Shown: positions 51,529 to 60,241 of the stretch, piece after piece
Position numbering within the stretch: the first letter of the stretch is position 1
Layout of the letters: every line of letters begins with the position of its first letter
Source of the DNA: CAINVV01 sp963663005
Lineage (GTDB): Bacteria > Bacteroidota > Bacteroidia > Bacteroidales > Prolixibacteraceae
Length of the DNA: 64,000 nt
NCBI GenBank assembly: GCA_963663005.2
Contig: CAXXHH010000003.1
Coordinates: forward strand, 310,001 to 374,000
Direction of reading: 5' to 3'
The notes under the pieces: model-generated
Database searches by the model: none
Seen by the model: the letters and a program-made list of their open reading frames with translations, nothing else
Told to the model about the DNA's origin: nothing
Position numbers and translations under genes: made by a program

Positions 51529-51565
51529 ATGGGATGAAAAAGAGAAGTCCTCTTTTCCATCCCAT
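51529..51565 (-). other. Long hairpin between Gfo/Idh and bicupin genes
   Basis: A 16-bp stem joins 51529-51544 (ATGGGATGAAAAAGAG) and 51550-51565 over a 5-nt loop. The single non-Watson-Crick pair becomes G-U only in minus-strand RNA. No T run follows on the minus strand, so it is more likely an mRNA-stabilising or processing hairpin than a terminator. Confidence 0.55.
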
Positions 51566-51592
51566 TTGATTTTTAGGTATTGAACTTCTAAC

Positions 51593-52939
51593 TTAAATCT
51601 TTGGTTCCCATCCTTTTTCGTAGGTACGGCTCCATAATTTTTGAGCTTCTTTATCTCCGATAATATGACCGTTTTTAGGATCGACTTTGATGTCTCTGCC
51701 AACTCTCCAGGAGATATTTCCCAACTGCATGGCCAGGATACTCTTGAACCCGGTTTCCACATCGCAGTTCGGACGACGGCTGGTTCTGATAGCATCAAGA
51801 AAATCAGCAACGTGCAAGCTGTCCATTCCCAAACTCGGACTGGCAGTATTACGTCCATCAACGGCACCTTCGACGATCAGAGATTTCACTTCATCGATTA
51901 ATTTTCCGCCCAGGTCGTATACCTTGTAACTATCGCCACCGGTATCCAGACTACCATTTTCGCCATAAAAAATTATACCGCGGTCGGCTCCTTCAATTTT
52001 GCGACCATTTGAACTCCTGTTTTCCCACATCAATGAGACACGGCCAGGATAATCCATGGTAATAATTTGCGTATCAGGAGTTTCCCAATCATCTTTGTAA
52101 TTATAACGTCCGCCGACGGAGGTCACACGTGTTGGAAAATCGACTCCAAGTCCCCATCTGGCTACATCCACTTCGTGAGTTCCATTATTGAGCGCCTCGC
52201 CGGTTCCCCAATTCCAAAACCAATGCCAGTTGTAATGGATCAATCCGTCTTTATAAGGTACGCGGGGTGCAGGACCTTGCCAAAGATCATAGTCCAACCA
52301 TTCCGGCACAGTTCCGGGCTTAAGAAAATTAGCTTTGCGGGTATTGGTATACCAGGTTTTGGCCAGGTACACACGTCCAATAATACCGTCATGTAATTTC
52401 TGGATACCCTGAGTTAGGACTGGTGCAGAGCGACGCTGAGCGCCCATCTGAACAACCCTGTTGTATTTTCTTGCAGCAGCTACAGCAATTTCTCCCTCAT
52501 TAGGGTTATGGCTGAGTGGCTTTTCAACATAAACGTGTTTACCGGCCTGGCATCCCATGATTGTCAAAGGAGCATGCCAATGGTCCGGAGTGGCAATATA
52601 AATGGCATCGATCGTCTTATCTTCCAACACTTTGCGACAATCTTTTTCTGCTTTTGGCTTTTCAGACTGTCCGGCTTTCATAACCGAGTCGATTGCCTTG
52701 GGCATGGCCCGCGAATCGACGTCGCACACACAAGAAACCTCAGCATTTTTCTGTTTGGCAAAGGTGCCAGCCATACTGTTTCCACGTCCGTTTAAACCAA
52801 TCATTGCTACATGGATACGATCATTCGCACCAATTATGTTTGCATAACTTTTTGCGCTAAAGCCCATAGCTGTTCCGGCAATTGCTAGTCCGGCAGAAGA
52901 GGCACCCGCCTTTTTGATGAAATCACGTCTGTTGTCCAT
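51593..52939 (-). CDS. Tat-exported Gfo/Idh/MocA-family oxidoreductase (PUL 2)
   Basis: The protein is 448 residues. A Tat signal (NRRDFIKKAGASSAGLA) is followed by a Rossmann domain (VAMIGLNGRGNSMAG, IYIATPDHWHAPL, VYVEKPLSHN) and a Gfo/Idh C-terminal domain (NWHWFWNWGTGEALNNGTHEVDVARWGLG). The cofactor-bound enzyme would act in the periplasm. It starts 8 nt before the DUF1080 stop codon in the same operon. Such pairs oxidise sugars at C3 and process the resulting 3-keto-glycosides in characterised Bacteroidota systems; the specific substrate is unknown. Confidence 0.9.
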   Translation of the reverse strand: MDNRRDFIKKAGASSAGLAIAGTAMGFSAKSYANIIGANDRIHVAMIGLNGRGNSMAGTFAKQKNAEVSCVCDVDSRAMPKAIDSVMKAGQSEKPKAEKDCRKVLEDKTIDAIYIATPDHWHAPLTIMGCQAGKHVYVEKPLSHNPNEGEIAVAAARKYNRVVQMGAQRRSAPVLTQGIQKLHDGIIGRVYLAKTWYTNTRKANFLKPGTVPEWLDYDLWQGPAPRVPYKDGLIHYNWHWFWNWGTGEALNNGTHEVDVARWGLGVDFPTRVTSVGGRYNYKDDWETPDTQIITMDYPGRVSLMWENRSSNGRKIEGADRGIIFYGENGSLDTGGDSYKVYDLGGKLIDEVKSLIVEGAVDGRNTASPSLGMDSLHVADFLDAIRTSRRPNCDVETGFKSILAMQLGNISWRVGRDIKVDPKNGHIIGDKEAQKLWSRTYEKGWEPKI

Positions 52940-52947
52940 ACTAAATT

Positions 52948-53649
52948 TTATAAGGATTTAATTTTAATATTTCTGAATGAAGCGACCCCGCCATGTTCCT
53001 GTAACAGGATACGACCCTTTTCAACCATTCCGAAGGCAGGCTCCGTTTTATTGAATTTGCTTTTGGATACGCCTTCTTTATAGCTCTCGCTGCCGCGGGT
53101 AAATTCCAGAATTTTCTTTCCGTTCAACCAATGTTCAACTTTTTGTCCTTTGGCGACGACACCGATTGTATTCCATTGACCCGGAGGATTTACTTTTTTC
53201 TCAGCTACAACGGGTGGCAACACATCATAGAATGAACCACACAGGTGGTTATCTTTTTTGTTGTCTTCTGCCAATTCATCATCAAGAATCTGATATTCCA
53301 TTCCAAGGTTTCCACCGGTAGGATATTTGGTATAGAAATATTTGATTCCGCTGTTGCATCCGGGAGTAATTTTGTAGTCGACTGATAATTCAAAATCTTT
53401 GTATTCATTAACTGTCACGATGTCGCCACCCTTACCATCTTTCACTGTTGTGAGGCAACCATCCTTTACTTCCCAGCCGGCAGGAACGGGCTTTGCACTC
53501 GGTGTGATCCAGCCATTTGTAGACTTCCCGTCGAATAAGAGCGTCCAACCCTCTTTGATTTCCTTTTTCGACAATTGAGGAAGTTGAGCAGATAACATGC
53601 CGATATTTCCAAGAATAATTAATACCGCTGTGAGAATTTTCTTTTGCAT
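52948..53649 (-). CDS. DUF1080 / 3-keto-disaccharide hydrolase-family protein (PUL 2)
   Basis: The protein is 233 residues. A Sec signal peptide (about 1-21) precedes a concanavalin-like sandwich with the family marks GWTLLFDGKSTNGW, VKDGCLTTV, YKDFELSVDYKITPGCNSGIKYF and the ending GVASFRNIKIKSL. PF06439 is now linked to cleavage (elimination/hydrolysis) of 3-keto-glycosides. It is 124 nt after susD, with a terminator in the gap, and immediately upstream of the Gfo/Idh gene. Periplasmic or lipid-bound location is likely. Confidence 0.88.
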   Translation of the reverse strand: MQKKILTAVLIILGNIGMLSAQLPQLSKKEIKEGWTLLFDGKSTNGWITPSAKPVPAGWEVKDGCLTTVKDGKGGDIVTVNEYKDFELSVDYKITPGCNSGIKYFYTKYPTGGNLGMEYQILDDELAEDNKKDNHLCGSFYDVLPPVVAEKKVNPPGQWNTIGVVAKGQKVEHWLNGKKILEFTRGSESYKEGVSKSKFNKTEPAFGMVEKGRILLQEHGGVASFRNIKIKSL

Positions 53650-53721
53650 TTTGTCGTTTTGATTTTACTGTTTATTATTGGCTTTTACAGCTGAAAGGTA
53701 ACTAAAATAAAATTCGAGCAC

Positions 53722-53767
53722 AAAAAAAATTCCTAAAGCCAATCGCTTTCAGATCAGCCTCAGGAAT
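53722..53767 (-). terminator. Intrinsic terminator between susD and DUF1080 (PUL 2)
   Basis: On the minus strand ATTCCT and AGGAAT close a stem with further symmetric pairs (GC/GC, AT/AT) and are followed by eight T (complement of 53722-53729). It mirrors the susD/GH78 terminator in PUL 1. Confidence 0.6.
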
Positions 53768-53773
53768 AATTTC

Positions 53774-55339
53774 TTAAAGTTGAGTATAGCCTTTATTTTG
53801 AATGATTTTCCCGGGATTTGACTGCATCACAGTCATCGGGATTGGATAAATTAACATGATATCGCTCCAGGTAAATGGACCGTAACCATCGGCAGCTTGT
53901 TCCGCAACCATCACATCTTTAGCACGTCCTGATCTGACCAGATCAAACCAACGATGATTTTCGAAGGCCAACTCTGTACGACGTTCTTTTTCAATTGCCA
54001 GCAGCAAAGAGGCATCATTTGCAAAATCACTCAATTTATAGTCCTTCAAAAGATCAACAGGCTTGGTGATTGCCGGATCGCCGGGTGTATTCCGTGCCCG
54101 TTGACGAATCTTATTTACGTAGGTCAATGCAATATTCTTATCGCCACCGGTACGAACCAGCGCCTCCGCATAGAGCAAATAGATATCTGCTAAACGCAGT
54201 TCTATCCAATTGTTGCCGTTGTCACTGCCGCTTGTGGCAATATCATAATATTTGCAAACGAATTTGTCATTTTCCCAGGCACCGGTTTTAGCATTTTTCC
54301 AACCATCCCGCATGGAGACGTATTTTCGCGGATCGCCTAATTCATAGACTTTGGACATATCCCCGGTAGGGGCATTTGTGCCGCCTTTGTCTCCGACCAA
54401 TACTGCTTCTTTGTCAGAAAACCTTGGGGCAAAGTTGTTATTCCACGGACTGCCAGTAGCTCCGTTCGGACTGCCTTTTTTGTATTGAATTTCGAATAAC
54501 GATTCGGTGCTATTCTTTTTAGTAACGTCAAATAAGTCTTTGTAGCTTGGAACAAGCGAATACAATGGATTGTTGATTACTTCCAGGAATTTTTGATTTG
54601 CAAGATTGTAATACTCGGCTCCCTTGTTAAGCGGAAATCCGGCCATGGTCATATAAACTTTTCCAAGTAAAGCCTTCGCTCCGCCCTTTGTAGCACGGCC
54701 TTTATCTGCGGCTACCTGACTATCAGGCAAATTTAACTCGGCAAATTTCAGGTCGTCGACGATCAAGTCATATATATCCTGAAGCTTGGCTCTTTCCATT
54801 TCGTAAGCCTCCTTCTGAGAAATTTCCTTATCCACTTTGATTACGCCCAATAACTGACCGTTAAGCGCTTCGCCACCAAAGGTTCTGTTCAGCCAAAAAT
54901 ACATGAGCGCCCGGATAAATTTCGCTTCAGCTTTGTACTGCGCCTTTAGCTCAACTTTTGCAAAAGTTGCATCGTCGACTCTGCCAATGACAATATTGGT
55001 ACGCATGATAATGTTGTAACAGTTATTCCAACAATCTGTCGGATAACTGTTTTCAGGCAACATAGGAGAAGAAAAATCATCAATTCCCTTTTCATTGGCA
55101 GGGTTACCAGCCAACCAGGAATAGGTTGTATTGTCTGAACGGATTTCGCCAAGGTTTATGAACGTGGAATTGTAGACTGAACGTAAATTTCCATAGGCAG
55201 ATAAAACGGCTTGATTTATATCGGCCTGAGTTTTGTAGAATCCATCGTAATTTAAGTTGGATGGCGGATTTAAGTCGATAAAGTTTTTGTCGCACGATAT
55301 CAACATCACGGTTATAAGAAATATGAGAATATTTTTCAT
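53774..55339 (-). CDS. SusD/RagB-family glycan-binding lipoprotein (PUL 2)
   Basis: The protein is 521 residues from ATG 55339. A longer frame starts at 55393, but MKNILIFLITVMLISC is a standard lipoprotein signal (Cys 16) and the longer start would overlap the susC stop. SusD helices (GFYKTQADINQAVLSAYGNLR, AEAKFIRALMYFWLNRTFGG) and C-terminal IELRLADIYLLYAEALVR and RRTELAFENHRWFDLVR are present. It is the surface glycan-binding partner of the adjacent SusC. Confidence 0.95.
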   Translation of the reverse strand: MKNILIFLITVMLISCDKNFIDLNPPSNLNYDGFYKTQADINQAVLSAYGNLRSVYNSTFINLGEIRSDNTTYSWLAGNPANEKGIDDFSSPMLPENSYPTDCWNNCYNIIMRTNIVIGRVDDATFAKVELKAQYKAEAKFIRALMYFWLNRTFGGEALNGQLLGVIKVDKEISQKEAYEMERAKLQDIYDLIVDDLKFAELNLPDSQVAADKGRATKGGAKALLGKVYMTMAGFPLNKGAEYYNLANQKFLEVINNPLYSLVPSYKDLFDVTKKNSTESLFEIQYKKGSPNGATGSPWNNNFAPRFSDKEAVLVGDKGGTNAPTGDMSKVYELGDPRKYVSMRDGWKNAKTGAWENDKFVCKYYDIATSGSDNGNNWIELRLADIYLLYAEALVRTGGDKNIALTYVNKIRQRARNTPGDPAITKPVDLLKDYKLSDFANDASLLLAIEKERRTELAFENHRWFDLVRSGRAKDVMVAEQAADGYGPFTWSDIMLIYPIPMTVMQSNPGKIIQNKGYTQL

Positions 55340-55373
55340 TTTACTAAATTTTAAAATGCAGAATTCAATGAAA

Positions 55374-58300
55374 TCAGAAAGTAACGTTAACACCTAAAAT
55401 AATTGATCTTGCGGCAGGATATCCAAGATAATCCCCTCCTTTAGCCAATCCTGTTCCCTCACTGCTGGTATCCGGATCGTATCCGGGATATTTGGTAAAG
55501 GTGAAAAGGTTTTGTCCGGTCATATAAATCCGCAAACCATTTAATCTTAGCTGTTTAATCTTATTTGCATTAAAATCATAGGCAAGAGATACATTTCTTA
55601 TTCGTATGTAGGAAGCATCAGTAACCCAGGCAGAGGAAGGATCACGTTGCCATCCGGTAGGATTTCTCGTCGGTCTGAAATGGATTCCGTCGCCAGGATC
55701 TTCAGGCGACTTCCAGCGTCCGAGTTGTTCGATTAATGCATTGCGGTCGCCATGATAAATTCCCACCATCCGCTTGAAGAAACTGAATAGCTGCGAACCG
55801 GAAACTCCAGTAAGCTGAACTCCCAGCGTAAAGTTTTTGTAGGAGAAATTATTATTAAAACCGGCTGTAAATTTGGGGTTATTACCGCCAATGATGTCTT
55901 TGTCGTTTTGATCCATTTTTCCATCCTTGTTCACATCAAGGTAGCGACCGTCTCCAACTTTATCCGCTGCCAGGTGAGGATATTTATCCAATTCAGCCTG
56001 ATCCTTAAATACTCCCTGGAAAACGTACCCGTAGAAGCTGGCAATAGGAAATCCTGGTTTTGTAATGAACGCGTTGCTTGCGTTGGCGGCGCTTCCATAA
56101 ATTGGGCGACCGTCCGGACCAACTTCCAACACCTTGTTCCGGTTGAAGGAGATGTTAAAATCGCTCGACCATTTGAAATCTTTCTTGACGATATTTTTGG
56201 TAGACAATTGATATTCCATACCACGATTCTGGACTTTCCCAACATTTTGCATTTGAGTGGAATATCCGGTAATACTTGGAACAGGGACATTCAAAAGCAG
56301 TTCAATCGACTGACTGTCATAGAAATCTGCCTCCAACCTGATACGGTTATTAAAAAGTCCAAGGTCAAATCCGGCATTCATCTGTCTCGTCTTTTCCCAA
56401 CCCAGATTATTATTCGACATGGTGCTTGGGTTCACTGTATTCTGAAGAGCATCACCGGTAGGATAGAATCCAATATTCAACAAACCGATGGAAGAATAAT
56501 TACCAATTCGGTTATTACCGGCGATACCGTAGCTGGCGCGAAGCTTCAGGTCGTTAATGACTTTGATATTCTTCATGAAATTCTCCTGATTAACCCTCCA
56601 TCCGACGGATACAGAAGGAAAAGTTCCCCATTTGTTATTCTTTCCGAAACGGGAAGATCCGTCGCTTCGAACTGTTGCCGTAAACAGATATTTGTTATCG
56701 TAGGCGTAGTTGACGCGTGCCAGATAAGAGATCATGGAATAAGCTGATTCATCTGATGTCAGCTGATACATGGTACCGGCGTTCAGGGTGAGGATATTGT
56801 CATTCGGAAATCCTCTGGCTTCTCCAAAGACGTGATCGTAGGAGTGCTTTTGGTTTGTGTATCCTGCTAAGGCAGTCAGGTTATGAACTTCGGCAAAAGT
56901 TTTATGATAGGTGAGCGTTTGCTCAATTACCCAGTCCACATCGGTCGACAATTCTTTCGTTCCCTGCGCTGGCCTCGGGCCTTTTGATGCATCAAGATCC
57001 ACATAAGAAGGCTGATAACGTTTTTGGTCATTTTGCTGAACACCGCCGTTAACGCTCATTTTATATTTCAGATCTTTCATCACTTCCCATTCGGCAAATA
57101 ATATTCCCATCCAACCATTGCGTTTGCGGACATTGGAAATCTGCTCGGCAATACCGATTGGATTGGCCACGTCTCCGGCAAGAATCTCGGGGTTCTGAAC
57201 CATTGAGCCATAGGTTCCGTCCGGATTTCTCAAGGGATAGATTGGTGGCAGGTTAAGGGCATACATAATTGGTGCATCCTTACCGTTAGCCTGCTCATTG
57301 GAAGTCGAATAATAGGCATTCATGTTAATGCCGACCTGGAATCGGTCCGTTATCTTGCTGGAAATACTCGTTTTAAAATTGAAACGATTATAGTCGGTAT
57401 TAATAGAAATTCCATCCTGCTGCATGTAGCTGGCGGAAAATGCATATTGTGTTTTTTCAGTACCGCCCGACAGTGACAACTCATATTGTTCCATTTTAGC
57501 GTTTCTGAAAAGCAAATCCTGCCAGTTGTTGTCAGGCATTTGAGCGACAGACGCAGGATCGAGGAAATTATAAAGTGATCCGCCGGTTCCGTCCGGAATC
57601 ATATAGGTAGTGCTCGCACTTGGATACAATTTTCGTCGGCTGTTTACATCAGCGATCGTGTGAGGCGCTTTATTCGGGTCGGCCGAGATGATGGCTGCGT
57701 CAAGCCAGGCCTGATTTCTACCATCAATGAACCAGCTTACATACTGGTCACGATTAAACATTTCAACGGTCTTTTCCCGTTGTTGCACACCTGCAAACAT
57801 ATTGAAATTGATTACCGGCGCTCCTGATTTTCCCTTTTTCGTATTGATGATTACCACACCATTTGCACCACGCGATCCATAAATTGCAGTGGATGAGGCA
57901 TCTTTCAATATTTGCATACTCTCTACGTCAGAAGGATTTAGCAATCTGAAAGCACCGCCTTCCATTGGATAGCCATCGACAACGTAAAGAGGCTCACTGG
58001 ATTGAGTAATGGAACCTGTTCCCCGCACTCGTACCGACAAGCCTTCGCCGCCGGGTGCGCCGTTGACTTGCTGAATCTGGACGCCGGCAATTTGTCCGAT
58101 CATCGCCTCACCAAAAGTGGTCACCGCTCTTTGTTTCAAATTATCTGCCGTCACAGAAGCCACGGATCCTGTTAAGTCAGTCTTTTTCTGGGTACCATAC
58201 CCGACAGCTACAACCTCTTCAATTCCGATTGCATCTTCGACAAGCTTAACATTGATTGTTCTTTTAGTTCCAACAGCGATTTCCTGCGCCTTCATTCCAA

Positions 58301-58874
58301 CAAACGAAAACTGCAGTACGCCGTTATCAGGAACATTACTGAGGGTATAATTACCATCTGCATCGGAAATCACTCCACTTGTGGTTCCTTTCAAGACAAC
58401 GGACACGCCGGGAAGTGATTGACCCTTGTCATCGGTTACTTTACCGGTGACCGACCTTTTTTGTTGTTCGGCCGACGCATCGGAAGTAATCGGAAAAGAA
58501 GATTCGGTAGCACCCGGAGCCAGAATTACGATCTGACGATCATAGATTTTGAAGGTGTTGTGACTTTCTTTAAATGTCTGATCCAAAATTGATTCAACGG
58601 TTTCATCCTCAACTTTCACATCTACCTTACGGTTTACATCAAGCTCCGTTTCGTTGTAAAGCAAGATAAATTTGCTGTTAAGTTCGATTTCCCTGAATAC
58701 CTCCTTAACGGTGACACCATTCAAATTAAAAGTGAATTTGGTTTGTTGTGAATAGGTACTCGCTGTGGCTGTCACCATGGATAACCAAACGAAAAATGCC
58801 AATAATTTCATTCGCAATAAAATTTTAGACACACTTCCGGGAGGAAAGCATATCCCTTTACACATTTTTTCCAT
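55374..58874 (-). CDS. SusC/RagA-family TonB-dependent transporter with STN domain (PUL 2)
   Basis: The protein is 1166 residues. An N-terminal extension and signal peptide (cleavage near residue 43) precede an STN domain (about 47-118, VKEVFREIELNSKFILLYNE), a carboxypeptidase-D-like domain (about 140-215, TGKVTDDKGQSLPGVSVVLKG), a plug (GEAMIGQIAGVQIQQVNGAPG, DASSTAIYGSRGANGVVIINTKKG) and a 22-strand-type barrel ending GVNVTF. It imports a glycan or glycoside and signals to FecR. It is a clear paralogue in architecture of PUL 1 SusC but divergent in sequence. Confidence 0.97.
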   Translation of the reverse strand: MEKMCKGICFPPGSVSKILLRMKLLAFFVWLSMVTATASTYSQQTKFTFNLNGVTVKEVFREIELNSKFILLYNETELDVNRKVDVKVEDETVESILDQTFKESHNTFKIYDRQIVILAPGATESSFPITSDASAEQQKRSVTGKVTDDKGQSLPGVSVVLKGTTSGVISDADGNYTLSNVPDNGVLQFSFVGMKAQEIAVGTKRTINVKLVEDAIGIEEVVAVGYGTQKKTDLTGSVASVTADNLKQRAVTTFGEAMIGQIAGVQIQQVNGAPGGEGLSVRVRGTGSITQSSEPLYVVDGYPMEGGAFRLLNPSDVESMQILKDASSTAIYGSRGANGVVIINTKKGKSGAPVINFNMFAGVQQREKTVEMFNRDQYVSWFIDGRNQAWLDAAIISADPNKAPHTIADVNSRRKLYPSASTTYMIPDGTGGSLYNFLDPASVAQMPDNNWQDLLFRNAKMEQYELSLSGGTEKTQYAFSASYMQQDGISINTDYNRFNFKTSISSKITDRFQVGINMNAYYSTSNEQANGKDAPIMYALNLPPIYPLRNPDGTYGSMVQNPEILAGDVANPIGIAEQISNVRKRNGWMGILFAEWEVMKDLKYKMSVNGGVQQNDQKRYQPSYVDLDASKGPRPAQGTKELSTDVDWVIEQTLTYHKTFAEVHNLTALAGYTNQKHSYDHVFGEARGFPNDNILTLNAGTMYQLTSDESAYSMISYLARVNYAYDNKYLFTATVRSDGSSRFGKNNKWGTFPSVSVGWRVNQENFMKNIKVINDLKLRASYGIAGNNRIGNYSSIGLLNIGFYPTGDALQNTVNPSTMSNNNLGWEKTRQMNAGFDLGLFNNRIRLEADFYDSQSIELLLNVPVPSITGYSTQMQNVGKVQNRGMEYQLSTKNIVKKDFKWSSDFNISFNRNKVLEVGPDGRPIYGSAANASNAFITKPGFPIASFYGYVFQGVFKDQAELDKYPHLAADKVGDGRYLDVNKDGKMDQNDKDIIGGNNPKFTAGFNNNFSYKNFTLGVQLTGVSGSQLFSFFKRMVGIYHGDRNALIEQLGRWKSPEDPGDGIHFRPTRNPTGWQRDPSSAWVTDASYIRIRNVSLAYDFNANKIKQLRLNGLRIYMTGQNLFTFTKYPGYDPDTSSEGTGLAKGGDYLGYPAARSIILGVNVTF

Positions 58875-58902
58875 AAATTTGAACTGTTTACATTTAACAC
58901 TA
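58872..58902 (-). promoter_or_regulatory. Conserved 31-nt leader at the susC start (PUL 2)
   Basis: This is the partner of 47630-47660: TAGT, TTAA, AAACA, TTCAAAT and TATG blocks are shared at the same spacing, 25 of 31 identical. Confidence 0.6.
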
Positions 58903-58953
58903 TTTGTAATCGATCACGTAAGTCGGTGGGTTGGCAGACCTGCCGACTTTTTT
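58887..58953 (+). ncRNA. Candidate cis-antisense RNA in the fecR-susC gap (PUL 2)
   Basis: On the plus strand TAAATTTG (58874-58881, TAnnTTTG) precedes a stretch of about 65 nt that ends in a strong hairpin and T6 (58920-58953). The position relative to susC is the same as in PUL 1. The start is estimated at about 6 nt after the box. No -33 element is evident, so this remains a candidate. Confidence 0.38.
58920..58953 (+). terminator. Plus-strand intrinsic terminator antisense to the susC leader (PUL 2)
   Basis: AAGTCGG (58920-58926) pairs with CCGACTT (58943-58949), with inner GGT/ACC pairing, and continues into a T6 run at 58948-58953. No gene on the plus strand precedes it. Confidence 0.6.
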
Positions 58954-58971
58954 ATCTTTCTAGGTCAATCC

Positions 58972-60180
58972 TTATTTCTTTTTGATATAAACATTTCCAT
59001 CTTTAATCTCTATTTGCAGGTTTGCGACATCCGCCAGTGCTCTCATTGACTTTTCCAGCGGTACATTCAAATCGAGTTTCCCTGTAATCAAATCCGAGGT
59101 AGAAAACTCATGATCATAGATAAACTGGACATTGTAATAGCGCTGGAGTTTATTGAGTACCTCGTGAAGACTTTGCTGCGAAAATCTAAACATTCCTTCA
59201 ATCCAGGCAATCGAAATATCGACATCCTGAACGTCTACTACTGAGATTGAACGGTCGTTTCGGTTATAGCTGGCCTTTTGGTTGGGACTGAGAATCGCTT
59301 TCTCCATCATATAGCCCAAAACAGATTTTTCGCTAACGGCAACACTTCCTTCGAGCAGGACAGTTTCGGCCAGTTCGTCCGTTTTATAAGCAGAAATATT
59401 GAATTTAGTTCCCAATACCTTGATGGAAATATTTTCGGTGTTGACAAAAAATGGTTTGTCTTGATTATGAGCTACTTCAAAATAGGCTTCTCCATCCAAA
59501 TAGACTTCCCGCTTTTTGCCATCAAATTTTGTCGGAAATGCCATCTTGCTTCCGGCATTTAACCAGACAGAGGTACCATCTTCAAGAATCAGATGCGATT
59601 TTTTTCCGACGGGAACTATCACTTCATTCAGCTTCGAGATATCGGGAGATGAGACGGTACTCAAATTGATTACCTTTTCATTGTTGATAATAATTTTCTT
59701 GTCGCTGTTCATGACCACTTTGGAGTTCTCTTTTTCCAACTCAACGATCGTTCCATTGGTAAGCTTAAGATGGGAATTAGAAAGTGATCCTGAAATAAAA
59801 TCAGTGGCAAACCGGTAAGAATGGGCGTCTTTATGGAAAAACCAAAGTCCGGATGCCCCGATAACCAAGGCAAATAGCAGGATTGCCGCATAGCGCAGAA
59901 AATGCTTCAGGCTGAAGTAGTTTCTCTGATAAGTAAATTGGCTATCGAACTTTTCAATATTCTTCCAAATATTAAGGATCTCGTCTTCACTTAAATTGTC
60001 CTGACGATCCCTGAGCAGCTCAACGATTTTTTGAGCCTTTCTTGCGGTCGGTTTGAATTCCGGATGTTCATTCAGAAATGACTCCCACTCCTTATGATTC
60101 CGTCCATGAAGAATCCATGAAATAAATACCGGATTTTCTACCAGCTCTTCAATGGATGATTTTAAATATGCTTTTTCCAA
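58972..60180 (-). CDS. FecR-family anti-sigma factor (PUL 2)
   Basis: The protein is 402 residues and starts with TTG (60180). A cytoplasmic N-terminus (about 1-90) is followed by one membrane helix (about 91-112), the FecR domain (ILEDGTSVWLNAGSKMAFPTKF, REVYLDGEAYFEVAHNQDKPFFV) and a C-terminal STN-interacting domain (SLHEVLNKLQRYYNVQFIYD). It is longer than PUL 1 FecR because of an extra segment before the FecR domain. It holds the adjacent sigma factor inactive until SusC signals. It is intact, unlike the PUL 1 copy. Confidence 0.94.
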   Translation of the reverse strand: MEKAYLKSSIEELVENPVFISWILHGRNHKEWESFLNEHPEFKPTARKAQKIVELLRDRQDNLSEDEILNIWKNIEKFDSQFTYQRNYFSLKHFLRYAAILLFALVIGASGLWFFHKDAHSYRFATDFISGSLSNSHLKLTNGTIVELEKENSKVVMNSDKKIIINNEKVINLSTVSSPDISKLNEVIVPVGKKSHLILEDGTSVWLNAGSKMAFPTKFDGKKREVYLDGEAYFEVAHNQDKPFFVNTENISIKVLGTKFNISAYKTDELAETVLLEGSVAVSEKSVLGYMMEKAILSPNQKASYNRNDRSISVVDVQDVDISIAWIEGMFRFSQQSLHEVLNKLQRYYNVQFIYDHEFSTSDLITGKLDLNVPLEKSMRALADVANLQIEIKDGNVYIKKK

Positions 60181-60241
60181 GTGTTATTTTTTTCTCTTTG
60201 TATTCTGACAATAGAAAGGGCAAAACACTTTTTTTGTGGAC

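Noticed and set aside
55340..55393. Longer start for PUL 2 susD
   Set aside because: It would place 18 residues ahead of a perfect lipoprotein signal and overlap the susC stop codon.
55908..56747. Open frame of about 279 codons on the plus strand inside PUL 2 susC
   Set aside because: It is fully antisense to the conserved barrel-coding region, and composition and sequence look like a reverse-complement shadow.
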